Of a DNA stretch of 31,678 nt, positions 16,135-26,023 are shown piece after piece (position 1 is the stretch's first letter; every line of letters starts with the position of its first letter). Location: assembly GCA_023426545.1 (NCBI GenBank), contig JAFAAN010000100.1, positions 1-31,678 on the forward strand. Direction: 5' to 3'. A program made the translations under genes and the position numbers. The DNA comes from Pseudomonadota bacterium. Its GTDB lineage: Bacteria > Myxococcota > Myxococcia > Myxococcales > Myxococcaceae. The notes under the pieces were generated by a model. The model did not search any database and was not told the DNA's origin. It saw only the letters and a list, made by a program, of their open reading frames with translations.

Positions 16135-16401
16135 TCACACCGTCTCTTGCGCCGCGTCATCTTCCGAGATGACGAGCTGGTGGCGTTGGACCTCGCGCAC
16201 CATGAAGAAGGCCGCGGCGGACAACACTCCGAGGTCGTCCAGCCACCCGAGCACCGGAATGAAGTCCGGAATCGCGTCCACCGGCGATAGGAAGTAGACC
16301 ACCGCCAGTACGCCAGCGAGCTTCCGCCAGAGCGCCACGTGCGGGTCGCGCACGTACCGGAAGAAACGGCTCCCCATTCCACGAAGGCCTGCGATGTTCA
16401 T
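16135..16401 (-). CDS. DUF1232 (YkvA-like) small membrane protein (88 aa)
   Basis: The start MNIAGLRGMGSRF at 16401 has AGAGG five bases upstream; the longer open frame has atypical composition. The core LAVVYFLSPVDAIPDFIPVLGWLDDLGVLSAA is the diagnostic DUF1232 signature (two hydrophobic helices around SPVDxIPDFIP). The C-terminus is charged (REVQRHQLVISEDDAAQE). It is a predicted inner-membrane protein of unknown function, of normal family length. It follows the fbpABC operon on the minus strand but is separated from it by 89 bases with a hairpin, so it probably has its own promoter. Confidence 0.88.
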   Translation of the reverse strand: MNIAGLRGMGSRFFRYVRDPHVALWRKLAGVLAVVYFLSPVDAIPDFIPVLGWLDDLGVLSAAAFFMVREVQRHQLVISEDDAAQETV

Positions 16402-16471
16402 ACCTACCTCTACGCACGAGGACCCCGGGTGATTGCAGCCCCGGGCCGCACCCAGCGTACGCCGTCCGGCC

Positions 16472-16490
16472 GCCCGGGGGATAGCCGGGC
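16472..16490 (-). terminator. Hairpin at the end of the fbpABC operon
   Basis: GCCCGG (16472-16477) and CCGGGC (16485-16490) form a 6-bp stem directly beyond the ATPase stop codon (16491). No T run; possibly a terminator, possibly chance in GC-rich DNA. Confidence 0.35.
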
Positions 16491-17549
16491 TCAGTCCGGC
16501 CTGTCCTCCAGCACCACCGCGCGGCCCACCACCTCCAGCCTCGCCCGGTCGCCCGCCCGCAGTGGCAGCTCCGGCGCGCCGCGCACGGTGAGCTCCATGC
16601 CGTTGCACGCAATCGTGTACTCGGCGGAGGGGCCCTGGAACTCGCGCGCCAGCACCTCCGCGCGCAGGGCGCCCCCCACCGCGACGCCATCCGTGTCCGG
16701 CACCAGCTTCAGCGCCTCCGGCCGCAGCGACAGCAGCACGTTGCCCCGGGCCGGCGCGCCCACCACCGGGAGGATGCCCAGCACCGTCCGGGCCCCGTTG
16801 CCGAAGCCCACGCCCGGCAACAGGTTGGTGCCGCCCAGGAAGTACGCCACGAAGGCCGTGCGGGGCATGGCGTAGACAGCCTCCGGCGTGCCCACCTGCT
16901 CGACCTTGCCCGCCCGCATCACCGCCAGCCGGTCCGCGAAGGCCATGGCCTCCTGCTGGTCGTGGGTGACGAGCATCACCGTGGCCCCCAACGACTTGAG
17001 CACCCGCCGCACCTCCAACCGCGTGGAGGCGCGCAGCGCGCTGTCCAGGCTGGAGAAGGGCTCATCCAGCAGCAGCACCCGGGGGCCGGGCGCCAGGGCC
17101 CTGGCCAGCGCCACGCGCTGCTGCTGCCCACCCGAGAGCGCGTGGGGCATGCGCGACTCGAAGCCCTCCAGGCCGAAGAGCTTCAGCATCTGGCTCGCGC
17201 GGGCGCGGGCCTCCTGGCGCGGCATCGCGGTGAGGCCGAAGGCCACGTTCTCCAGCACGGACAGGTGCGGGAAGAGGGCGTAGTCCTGGAACACCATGCC
17301 CACGCTGCGCTGCTCGGGCGGCACGAAGGCGCCGGAGCCAGCCAGGGCGCGGCCCTCCAGGGTGACGGCGCCGCTGCCGGGGCGCTCGAAGCCCGCCACC
17401 AGCCGCAGCGTCGTCGTCTTCCCGCACCCCGAGGGCCCCAGCAGCGCCAGCACCTCGCCGGGCTCCACCGCCAGGGACAGGCCATCCACCGCGGCGGTAC
17501 CGCTGGAGGCATAGCGAAGGGTGACGTCGTCGAGCGAGAGCAGGGGCAT
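16491..17549 (-). CDS. fbpC: Ferric iron ABC transporter ATPase (FbpC type, 352 aa)
   Basis: Energises Fe(III) import. Walker A GPSGCGKTT (38-46), Q-loop VFQDYALFPH (87-95), signature LSGGQQQR (138-145), Walker B VLLLDEP (158-164), D-loop SSLD and H-loop His196 (VTHDQ) are all present. The C-terminal third (about 240-352) is a TOBE-type regulatory domain (LLSLRPEALKLV, AEVLAREFQGPSAEYTI). It has the normal length for FbpC/PotA-type subunits. It lies 48 bases downstream of the permease in an operon whose binding protein supports iron rather than spermidine or thiamine. A thiamine or phosphonate role is the main alternative, made less likely by the FbpA tyrosine pair. Confidence 0.9.
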   Translation of the reverse strand: MPLLSLDDVTLRYASSGTAAVDGLSLAVEPGEVLALLGPSGCGKTTTLRLVAGFERPGSGAVTLEGRALAGSGAFVPPEQRSVGMVFQDYALFPHLSVLENVAFGLTAMPRQEARARASQMLKLFGLEGFESRMPHALSGGQQQRVALARALAPGPRVLLLDEPFSSLDSALRASTRLEVRRVLKSLGATVMLVTHDQQEAMAFADRLAVMRAGKVEQVGTPEAVYAMPRTAFVAYFLGGTNLLPGVGFGNGARTVLGILPVVGAPARGNVLLSLRPEALKLVPDTDGVAVGGALRAEVLAREFQGPSAEYTIACNGMELTVRGAPELPLRAGDRARLEVVGRAVVLEDRPD

Positions 17550-17597
17550 GGCGGGCGGCGCACCCTACCGCGTTCCCGCGCAGCAGGGCGCGCGGCC

Positions 17598-19163
17598 TTA
17601 CCCGGGCGACGAGCGCCCCTCCTGCGAGACGAGCAGGCCCACACCCAGCGTGGAGACGGCCATCAGCACCAGCGCCGGCGCGGCGGCCTCTGCGAAGCGG
17701 CCCTCCGCGGTGGCCGCCCAGACGCGCGTGGCGAGCGTCTCGAAGCCGATGGGTGCCAGCAGCAGCGTCGCCGGCAGCTCCTTCATCGCGGTGAGGAAGA
17801 CGAGCGCCGCGCCCGCCAGCAGGCCGGGCCGGAGCAGGGGCGCCGTCACGCGGCGGAGCACACCGGACGGCGGCTGGCCCAGCGACGCCGCGGCCTCCGG
17901 CAGGTGCGGGTTGAGCTGGAGCAGCGACGCGCGCACCACGCCCACCGCCTGCGGCAGGAAGCGCACCACGTACGCCAGCACCAGCATGGCCAGCGTGCCG
18001 TAGAGGAAGGGCACCGCCTGCACGCCGAGGAAGACGAGCGACAACGCCAGGACGATGGGCGGCAGCGCGTACCCCGCGTAGGACACGCGCTCCAGCGCCA
18101 CCGTGAGGCGGCTCGGGTAGCGCACCGCGAGGAAGGCGAGCGGCAGTGCGCCCACCACCGCCGCCACAGCGCCCAGCATCGACGCGCTCACCGAGCTCCA
18201 CGCCGGCCCCAGGAGCGGCCCCGACTCCACCTCCAGGCCCCGCACGCCCCAGTACACGAGCACGCCCACTGGCAGCCCCACGCCCACCACCACCACCGCG
18301 CCACACAGGAGCAGCGCCGGCACGCGCCAGCGGCCCAGGCGCACGGGCGCGGAGGCCCTCGCGGCGCCCTTCGCGCTGCGGTGGTAGCCCGCCCGGCCTC
18401 GCAGCCACAGCTCCAGGGCCAGCACGCCCACCGTCACGGACACCAGCGCCAGGCCGAGCAGCGCCGCGTAGCTGCGGTCATACGCGCCTTCGTATTGCAC
18501 GTAGATGGCGCGCGAGAAGGCGTCGTACTGGACCAGCGCCACCGCGCCGAAGTCGGAGAGCACGTACAGCCCCACCAACAGCGCGCCGGACGCGAAGGCC
18601 GGGCGCAGCAGGGGCACGGTGATTCGGAAGAAGGCGCGCACGGGCGTGAGGCCCAGGCTGCGGGCGCCCTCCAGCCACGCCGGGTCCTGGGACTGCAACC
18701 CGGCGCGCAGCGCGAGGAAGAAATACGGATACGTCGACACCGTCAGCGCCAGCAGCGCGCCGGGAAAGCCATACACGTGAGGCACCGGCAGCCCCCAGCG
18801 CGTCAGGGGCTCCTCCAGCGCGCCGCCCACGCCGAACGCCGCCAGCAGCACGTAGCCACTGACGAAGGTCGGCACGGCCAGGGGCACGCACAGCAACACC
18901 GTCCACAGGTGCCGGCCCGGCAGGTCCGTGCGCGCGGTCAGCCACGCCAGGGGTAGCGACAGCGCCGCCGCGCAGGCCGTCACCGCCGCCGCGAGCCCCA
19001 GCGTGCGGCCCAGCAGGCCCCACGTCCTGTCCCGCAGCAGCAGGCCCCATGCGCCCGCGTCCGCCTCCGCGGCGCGCACGCACAGGTACACCGCCGGCAC
19101 CAGCGCCAGCGCGGCCACGGCCACGCCGGCGACCCACAGTCCTACCGGGGCACGGCGGCGCAT
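17598..19163 (-). CDS. fbpB: Ferric iron ABC transporter permease (FbpB type, 521 aa)
   Basis: Inner-membrane permease with two fused BPD_transp_1 halves and about twelve membrane helices, the layout of FbpB/SfuB/ThiP. The first half has LPLAWLTARTDLPGRHLW and EGARSLGLTPVRAFFRITVPLLRPAF (the EAA loop that docks the ATPase); the second half repeats it as EAAASLGQPPSGVLRRVTAPLLRPGL. A basic linker (about 250-275) joins the halves. Its ATG overlaps the stop of the binding-protein gene by one base (TGATG at 19165-19161), so translation is coupled. Confidence 0.92.
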   Translation of the reverse strand: MRRRAPVGLWVAGVAVAALALVPAVYLCVRAAEADAGAWGLLLRDRTWGLLGRTLGLAAAVTACAAALSLPLAWLTARTDLPGRHLWTVLLCVPLAVPTFVSGYVLLAAFGVGGALEEPLTRWGLPVPHVYGFPGALLALTVSTYPYFFLALRAGLQSQDPAWLEGARSLGLTPVRAFFRITVPLLRPAFASGALLVGLYVLSDFGAVALVQYDAFSRAIYVQYEGAYDRSYAALLGLALVSVTVGVLALELWLRGRAGYHRSAKGAARASAPVRLGRWRVPALLLCGAVVVVGVGLPVGVLVYWGVRGLEVESGPLLGPAWSSVSASMLGAVAAVVGALPLAFLAVRYPSRLTVALERVSYAGYALPPIVLALSLVFLGVQAVPFLYGTLAMLVLAYVVRFLPQAVGVVRASLLQLNPHLPEAAASLGQPPSGVLRRVTAPLLRPGLLAGAALVFLTAMKELPATLLLAPIGFETLATRVWAATAEGRFAEAAAPALVLMAVSTLGVGLLVSQEGRSSPG

Positions 19164-20146
19164 CAGAGGACGCCAGTGTCCTGAAGCAGCTTCACGGTGC
19201 CACGCAGGTCATCCAGCTTCGACAGGTCCAGGTCGGGCGAGCCCACCTTGTCGAGCGCGGGCAGTCCCTCGGCCGTCTTCACCCCGGACACCAGCGGGAA
19301 CTCGTAGGTTTCCCGGGCGAAGTACGCCTGCGCCTCGGCGTCCAGCAGGTACGCGGCCAGCTTCTTCGCCGCGTCCACGTTCTTCGAGCCCGTGAGGATG
19401 GCCACGCCCGCCACGTTCACCAGCGCGCCCGGGTCTCCCGCCGCGACGAAGTGATTGGCCACGGGCAGGTCGGCTTTGTTCTTCTTCGCGGAGAACAGGT
19501 AGTAGTGGTTCACGAAGCCGGCGTCGATTTCACCGCGCGCCAGCGCCTCGATGATGGCCGAGTTGTTCTTGTAGACGCGCGGCGCGTTGGCCTGGATACC
19601 CTGGAGCCACTTCGTCGCGGCCTCGTCGCCCTGGAGCAGCCGCAGCGTCGTGACGAAGGCTTGGAACGAGGCGTTGGTGGGCGCCCAGCCCAGGCGACCC
19701 TTCCACTTCGCGTCCGTGAAGCCGAGGATGCTCTTGGGCAGCGCGTCCGGCTTCACCTTCTTCGTGTTGTAGGCCACGGTGCGCGCCCGGCCACTCGTGC
19801 CCACCCAGACGTCCTGCGGCGAGCGGAAGCGCGCGTCCACCTTGGCCAGCGTCTCCTGGGGCAACTTCTGGAGCCGGCCGGCCTTGGCCAGCGCGCCGAG
19901 CGCCCCCGCGTCCTGCGCGAAGAACACGTCGGCGGGCGTCTTCTCCCCCTCCTCCATCAACGTGGCGGCGAGCTGCGGCGTCTCGCCGTAGCGCACCTTC
20001 ACCTCGATGCCCGTCTTCGCAGTGAACTTCTTGAGGAGCGGCCCCACCAGCTTCTCGTTACGGCCGGAGTAGATGGTGACCGTCTCCGCCGCGAGCGCGG
20101 GAGAGGACAGGGCCAGGACCAGGGAGGTCAGCAGTAGGCGTACCAT
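19163..20146 (-). CDS. fbpA: Periplasmic ferric iron-binding protein (FbpA type, 327 aa)
   Basis: Solute-binding protein delivering Fe(III) to FbpBC. The start at 20146 was chosen because a clean signal peptide follows (MVRLLLTSLVLALSSPALA, cleavage after residue 20); the longer frame is non-coding in style. YSGRNEKLVGPLLKKF (26-41) is the classic FbpA opening, and NHYYLF supplies the tandem tyrosines Y215-Y216 equivalent to Y195/Y196 of neisserial FbpA. The ribosome site is weak (AGGG). Only 51 bases separate it from the divergent kinase gene, so the promoter may extend into that gene. I see no convincing Fur box in the gap. Confidence 0.92.
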   Translation of the reverse strand: MVRLLLTSLVLALSSPALAAETVTIYSGRNEKLVGPLLKKFTAKTGIEVKVRYGETPQLAATLMEEGEKTPADVFFAQDAGALGALAKAGRLQKLPQETLAKVDARFRSPQDVWVGTSGRARTVAYNTKKVKPDALPKSILGFTDAKWKGRLGWAPTNASFQAFVTTLRLLQGDEAATKWLQGIQANAPRVYKNNSAIIEALARGEIDAGFVNHYYLFSAKKNKADLPVANHFVAAGDPGALVNVAGVAILTGSKNVDAAKKLAAYLLDAEAQAYFARETYEFPLVSGVKTAEGLPALDKVGSPDLDLSKLDDLRGTVKLLQDTGVL

Positions 20147-20197
20147 GGGCCGGCACCCTAACGAAGGGGCTCCCCGGCTTCCAGACGAAGGTGGCTC

Positions 20198-21034
20198 ATG
20201 CGCGTCCCCCCGCTTCGCGATGTCCTGGTCGTCGGCAATTACTGTCATGACCTGCTCAGGCACGGGCCTGGACGGGAGACACACGCGCTCGGCGGGTCGG
20301 CTGCCTATATCTCCTCCGTGTTGGACGCGGTGGGCCTGGACTACACGGTGGCCGCCGTCGCGGGTGAGGACTTCCGCTACGCGGACCAGGTCCGCCATCC
20401 GCCGCGCGTTGTTCCAGGGACGCTCACCACGCAGTTCATCGCGGACCTCGGCGGTGAGGCGCGGACGCTGTATGTCGGCGCGAAGTCAGAGCCCCTCCGC
20501 CCGGAGGACATCACCGTGGACGCGCGCGTGGCGCTGGCGTGTGGCGTCGCGGGCGAGGTGCTGCCGGAGACGCTGCTCCGCGTCTCCGAGCGAGCCCGGC
20601 ATGTGCTGGCGGATGCGCAGGGGCTCCTCCGGACGCTGGAGGCCAACGGGCGCGTCGCCAACATGCGCCTGGAGGACACGCCCTTCGACGGCCTGCTGGA
20701 GCGGCTCCGGGTGTTGAAGGCCAGCGAGGAAGAAGCCCTGGCCATGGACATCGAGCAGGTGCGTCAACGGACGTGCCTGGTGGTGACGCGCGGGCGCCGG
20801 GGTTGCACGGTGCTCACGGCGGATGCGCGCATCGACGTGCCCGCGGTCCCCGCGGAGGAAGTGGACGTCACGGGCGCGGGGGACTGCTTCCTCGCGGGCT
20901 TCGCCCTGGGGCTGCTGCGGGAGCTGCCGCTCGAGCGCTGCGCCGCGCTGGCGAACTGGTTCGGAGCGCAGGCGGTGACACAGCTCGGTGTGCCGAAGCT
21001 GGATGCCCGCTTGATTCCGGCGGACCTGCGCTAG
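20198..21034 (+). CDS. PfkB-family carbohydrate (possibly inositol) kinase (278 aa)
   Basis: Ribokinase-fold kinase. It opens with DVLVVGNYCHDLLRHG and LGGSAAYISSVLDAVG (31-46), the substrate-side PfkB motif 1 region, and ends with the PfkB motif VDVTGAGDCFLAGF, catalytic base Asp229 and anion hole GAG 226-228. It is shorter than typical sugar kinases (about 300-330). From memory the NYCHD and GG(S/A)A(A/S)(Y/F)IS segments resemble a plant PfkB protein described as a myo-inositol kinase; this is a recollection, not a search. The ATG at 20198 has AAGGTGG upstream. It is divergent from fbpA and followed 10 bases later by the broken lipoprotein gene. Confidence 0.85.
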   Translation: MRVPPLRDVLVVGNYCHDLLRHGPGRETHALGGSAAYISSVLDAVGLDYTVAAVAGEDFRYADQVRHPPRVVPGTLTTQFIADLGGEARTLYVGAKSEPLRPEDITVDARVALACGVAGEVLPETLLRVSERARHVLADAQGLLRTLEANGRVANMRLEDTPFDGLLERLRVLKASEEEALAMDIEQVRQRTCLVVTRGRRGCTVLTADARIDVPAVPAEEVDVTGAGDCFLAGFALGLLRELPLERCAALANWFGAQAVTQLGVPKLDARLIPADLR

Positions 21035-21044
21035 ACAGCTCCCA

Positions 21045-21459
21045 ATGCCAAACAAGAGCTTCGCCACATCCCTGGGATGCGCACTCGCAAGCCTGGCCCT
21101 GGGCTGCTCCAGTGGCGCACACTCCACCGTGAGGAGGAGCGCTCCATACGCACTGGCCTCCTGCGCTGACTCCGTGTCGTGCTGTCTCCAGCGATTCCCC
21201 GGCGTGCCGGAAGCATGTGGACTCTCCGCGGCAGAGGCCGCTGTGCTCATGGCCGGCGCCAAAGCCGCAGCGGACACGGAGCCCGTCGAGTGGGACGACT
21301 CACACAATGCAGCCCTTCCTGAATGGAAGCGGACGTGCCATTCGTGCCTATGGCGACTGCAAACAGGAGGGCTGGAAGGGACACTGCTACTCCTGCTTCC
21401 AACTCTGCGAGGGCCAACACGAATGGCCCGGCGATAGATGCTATCCCGTGGGAAAGTAG
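21045..21459 (+). pseudogene. Lipoprotein gene with an apparent single-base frameshift
   Basis: The frame from ATG 21045 encodes a lipoprotein signal (SLALGC, Cys21) and a Cys-containing region ending EWKRTC. At 21338-21339 (TGCCATT) an extra C appears to throw the frame off; removing it would give EWKRTCIRAYGDCKQEGWKG, continuing with regularly spaced cysteines (DC, HCYSC, QLC, DRCYP) to a TAG at 21457-21459. The second-frame tail is clearly coding-like, whereas the first-frame continuation to 21437 (LLLLLPTLRGPTR) is not. The corrected protein would be about 137 residues with many cysteines. It is three bases upstream of the DUSAM gene. Either a true inactivating mutation or a sequencing error. 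Confidence 0.8.
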
Positions 21460-21462
21460 CAC

Positions 21463-21843
21463 ATGGCTGACGAACTCGATTGGGACCCGTTTCGCGCCCT
21501 TGCACGTCAAGTGCTGCGTGATGGAGGACGCCTGGCGCTCACGGCCGAAGCGCGAGCGCTCCTGACGCGAACAGCGCTAGAGGTGGGCCTCAGTCAGACT
21601 GCTGCGACCGCCGCTCTCACGTCGAACGCGAGTGCCTTGGAGCTCCTCCAGGAGTGCTCGCGTCGCATCAGCGAAGGCTCCAGCCGGATGGTGAATGCGC
21701 TTCACCGGATGTACCGACACAAGCGCGCGGGTGACCTTGATAGTGCTCGCCAGGAAATGCGGGACGTGTTGGCCGTCGAGGTCGTTCCGCATTACCGCGC
21801 CGTCGCTCAGGGACAGCTCAACCTGCTGGATGACGAGCCTTGA
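21463..21843 (+). CDS. DUSAM-domain protein (126 aa)
   Basis: The whole protein matches the DUSAM family, a small helical domain I know from Myxococcaceae paralogues: WDPFRALARQVLRDGG, LTAEARALLTRTALEVGLS, ALELLQECSRRISEGSSRM, RAGDLDSARQEMRDVLAVEVVPHYR. No signal peptide; cytosolic. No function is established to my knowledge. The ATG lies three bases after the stop of the lipoprotein frame, so the two are presumably one transcript, perhaps together with the kinase gene. Length is typical of the family. Confidence 0.85.
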   Translation: MADELDWDPFRALARQVLRDGGRLALTAEARALLTRTALEVGLSQTAATAALTSNASALELLQECSRRISEGSSRMVNALHRMYRHKRAGDLDSARQEMRDVLAVEVVPHYRAVAQGQLNLLDDEP

Positions 21844-21849
21844 ATGACA

Positions 21850-21879
21850 ACGGGGACGCGACTTCCGCCACGTCCCCGT
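21850..21879 (+). terminator. Hairpin after the DUSAM gene
   Basis: ACGGGGACG (21850-21858) pairs perfectly with CGTCCCCGT (21871-21879), loop 12 bases, seven bases past the stop codon. No T run follows. Confidence 0.55.
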
Positions 21880-21906
21880 CAGTAAGCACCCTAGCGATTC
21901 AACGCC

Positions 21907-21933
21907 CGTGAGGCCCTGAGCCATGGCCTCACG
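21907..21933. terminator. Central hairpin between DUSAM and gyrA
   Basis: CGTGAGGCC (21907-21915) pairs perfectly with GGCCTCACG (21925-21933), loop nine bases. It is the middle of three stem-loops in the 140-base convergent gap and could serve either strand. Confidence 0.5.
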
Positions 21934-21941
21934 AGGTTCGG

Positions 21942-21970
21942 GGAGCGGGAGCCTTCAAGGCCCCCGCTCC
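21942..21970 (-). terminator. Strong hairpin downstream of gyrA
   Basis: GGAGCGGG-A-GCCTT pairs with AAGGC-C-CCCGCTCC around a minimal loop: 8 bp, one mismatch, then 3-5 bp. It begins 13 bases beyond the gyrA stop. The stem is long and stable, but no T run follows on the minus strand. Confidence 0.6.
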
Positions 21971-21983
21971 TCAGCTGGATGAC

Positions 21984-24806
<2,823 letters not shown>

Positions 24807-24865
24807 GAGCCCTGGAAGTCTGCGGAGGGGCCCGCGGATGGGGGCCGCCGTCCAGTGAGTGAGCG

Positions 24866-24894
24866 TTCGTAACCCCTGGATTTCCCAGCGTCAA
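24866..24894 (-). promoter_or_regulatory. Likely gyrA promoter
   Basis: On the minus strand TTGACG (24894-24889) and TACGAA (24871-24866) are spaced by exactly 17 bases, giving a leader of about 53 bases before the gyrA ATG. It fits a housekeeping sigma-70 promoter. Confidence 0.6.
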
Positions 24895-24908
24895 CAGAGG
24901 AAACAAGG

Positions 24909-24920
24909 GGGGTGCACCCC
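24909..24920. promoter_or_regulatory. Perfect palindrome upstream of the gyrA promoter
   Basis: GGGGTGCACCCC is a perfect 12-bp palindrome whose near edge is 14 bases upstream of the gyrA -35 hexamer. It could bind an activator, or be part of the terminator of the upstream gene ending at 24975. Confidence 0.4.
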
Positions 24921-24974
24921 GAACGGCGGGATGCCCGGAAGTGACGCTTTTTTAAACGCTTGCGCGGGCCTTTT

Positions 24975-25856
24975 TCAGCCCTGCTGACGCAGGGGCGCGG
25001 CCAGGCGCTCGGCCTCCGCGCCCAGGGGTCCCTCGGGGTCCTTTTCCCTGGCTTTTTCGAACGCGGCCAGGGCCCCGTCCCGGTCGCCCTTCAGCTTCAG
25101 GGCCACGCCCACGTTGAGGTACGCGGAGGGCAGATCGCGGTCCATGGCCATGGCCTCGCGGAAGAGCGCCAGCGCCTGGTCCACATCCCCCGACAGCAGC
25201 GCTTCCTTGCCCGCCTGGACGCGTTTCTCCGCGTCGTTGACGAGCTCCACCTGGAACACGCTGCCACCCACCACGTTGGCGATGAGCACGCGCAGGATGC
25301 CGCCCCAGTAGAACGTGAGCCCCTCGGCGGCCACTACCGCGGCCAGCGGCAGGTCCGGCAGCAGTTGCTTGCCCCGGAACTTGAAGCGCACCCGCGTGTA
25401 GCGGCCCTTGTTGGCCCAGTGGACCATCTCCCCCTGGAGCTTGCGCAGCCCTTCTTCCAGCCGCCTGGGGTCGATTTCGAAGGGCAGGACACGGCCCGCG
25501 GGCTCACCGGGGGGCAGCTCCCTGGGCGCGTGCTCGCCGGCGAACACGGGCTCGGCTTCCAGCACGGGAGGCGCCTCGTTCACGGGCTCGGGCGCAGGCG
25601 TGGTGGCGCGACGCGGCGCAGCGGCCTGATTCGACCCGGGCGCCTTCTTCCCGACGGACCGGGCTGCGGCAGCGCCCTGCCCGGATGCGGCGCGCTTCTT
25701 CCCGGCGGCCGGCCTCGGCGCGGCGCCCTTCTTCGGGGCCGCCCGCTTCGGGGCGGCCGGCTGCTTCGCCTTCGACTTCGACGTCGCGGAGGAAGGGCCG
25801 CGGGCAGAGGGCTTCTTCGCCTTCGACGGACGCTTCTGGGAGGAGCTCTTGGCCAT
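24975..25856 (-). CDS. Lys/Ala-rich N-tail protein with C-terminal TPRs (293 aa)
   Basis: Residues 1-85 are a strongly basic, Lys/Ala/Pro/Ser-rich tail (SQKRPSKAKKPSARG, PKRAAPKKGAAPRP, GKKRAAS) resembling histone H1-like and other DNA- or RNA-binding tails. A disordered acidic/Pro segment (86-120) leads to a middle domain (121-205, LPFEIDPRRLEEGLRKL... RYTRVRFKFRGKQLLPDLPL) that I do not recognise. Two TPR units follow (about 209-275: GKEALLSGDVDQALALFREAMAMD, AYLNVGVALKLKGDRDGALAAFEKA). No signal peptide. AAGGTG precedes the ATG. It may link nucleic acid to a protein partner; that is inference. It lies 168 bases upstream of gyrA on the same strand. Confidence 0.85.
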   Translation of the reverse strand: MAKSSSQKRPSKAKKPSARGPSSATSKSKAKQPAAPKRAAPKKGAAPRPAAGKKRAASGQGAAAARSVGKKAPGSNQAAAPRRATTPAPEPVNEAPPVLEAEPVFAGEHAPRELPPGEPAGRVLPFEIDPRRLEEGLRKLQGEMVHWANKGRYTRVRFKFRGKQLLPDLPLAAVVAAEGLTFYWGGILRVLIANVVGGSVFQVELVNDAEKRVQAGKEALLSGDVDQALALFREAMAMDRDLPSAYLNVGVALKLKGDRDGALAAFEKAREKDPEGPLGAEAERLAAPLRQQG

Positions 25857-26023
25857 GGAGACACCTTAAACGAGCCACGGCGCCAGCGCTTGCATGGCCC
25901 CGCCGAATCGAGGGCCCTGCACGGTTCTTCGCACGCACGCCACACGACTTCACGCCGCGCCCGTCCCTTCCCATTGGCGGCTCGGGGAAGATGACGCCCT
26001 CTTCCCGAAAGGAACCGCTCCGC

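Noticed and set aside
16962..18956. 664-codon plus-strand frame opposite fbpC/fbpB
   Set aside because: Gln/His/Arg-rich antisense text; the minus strand has ABC motifs and membrane helices.
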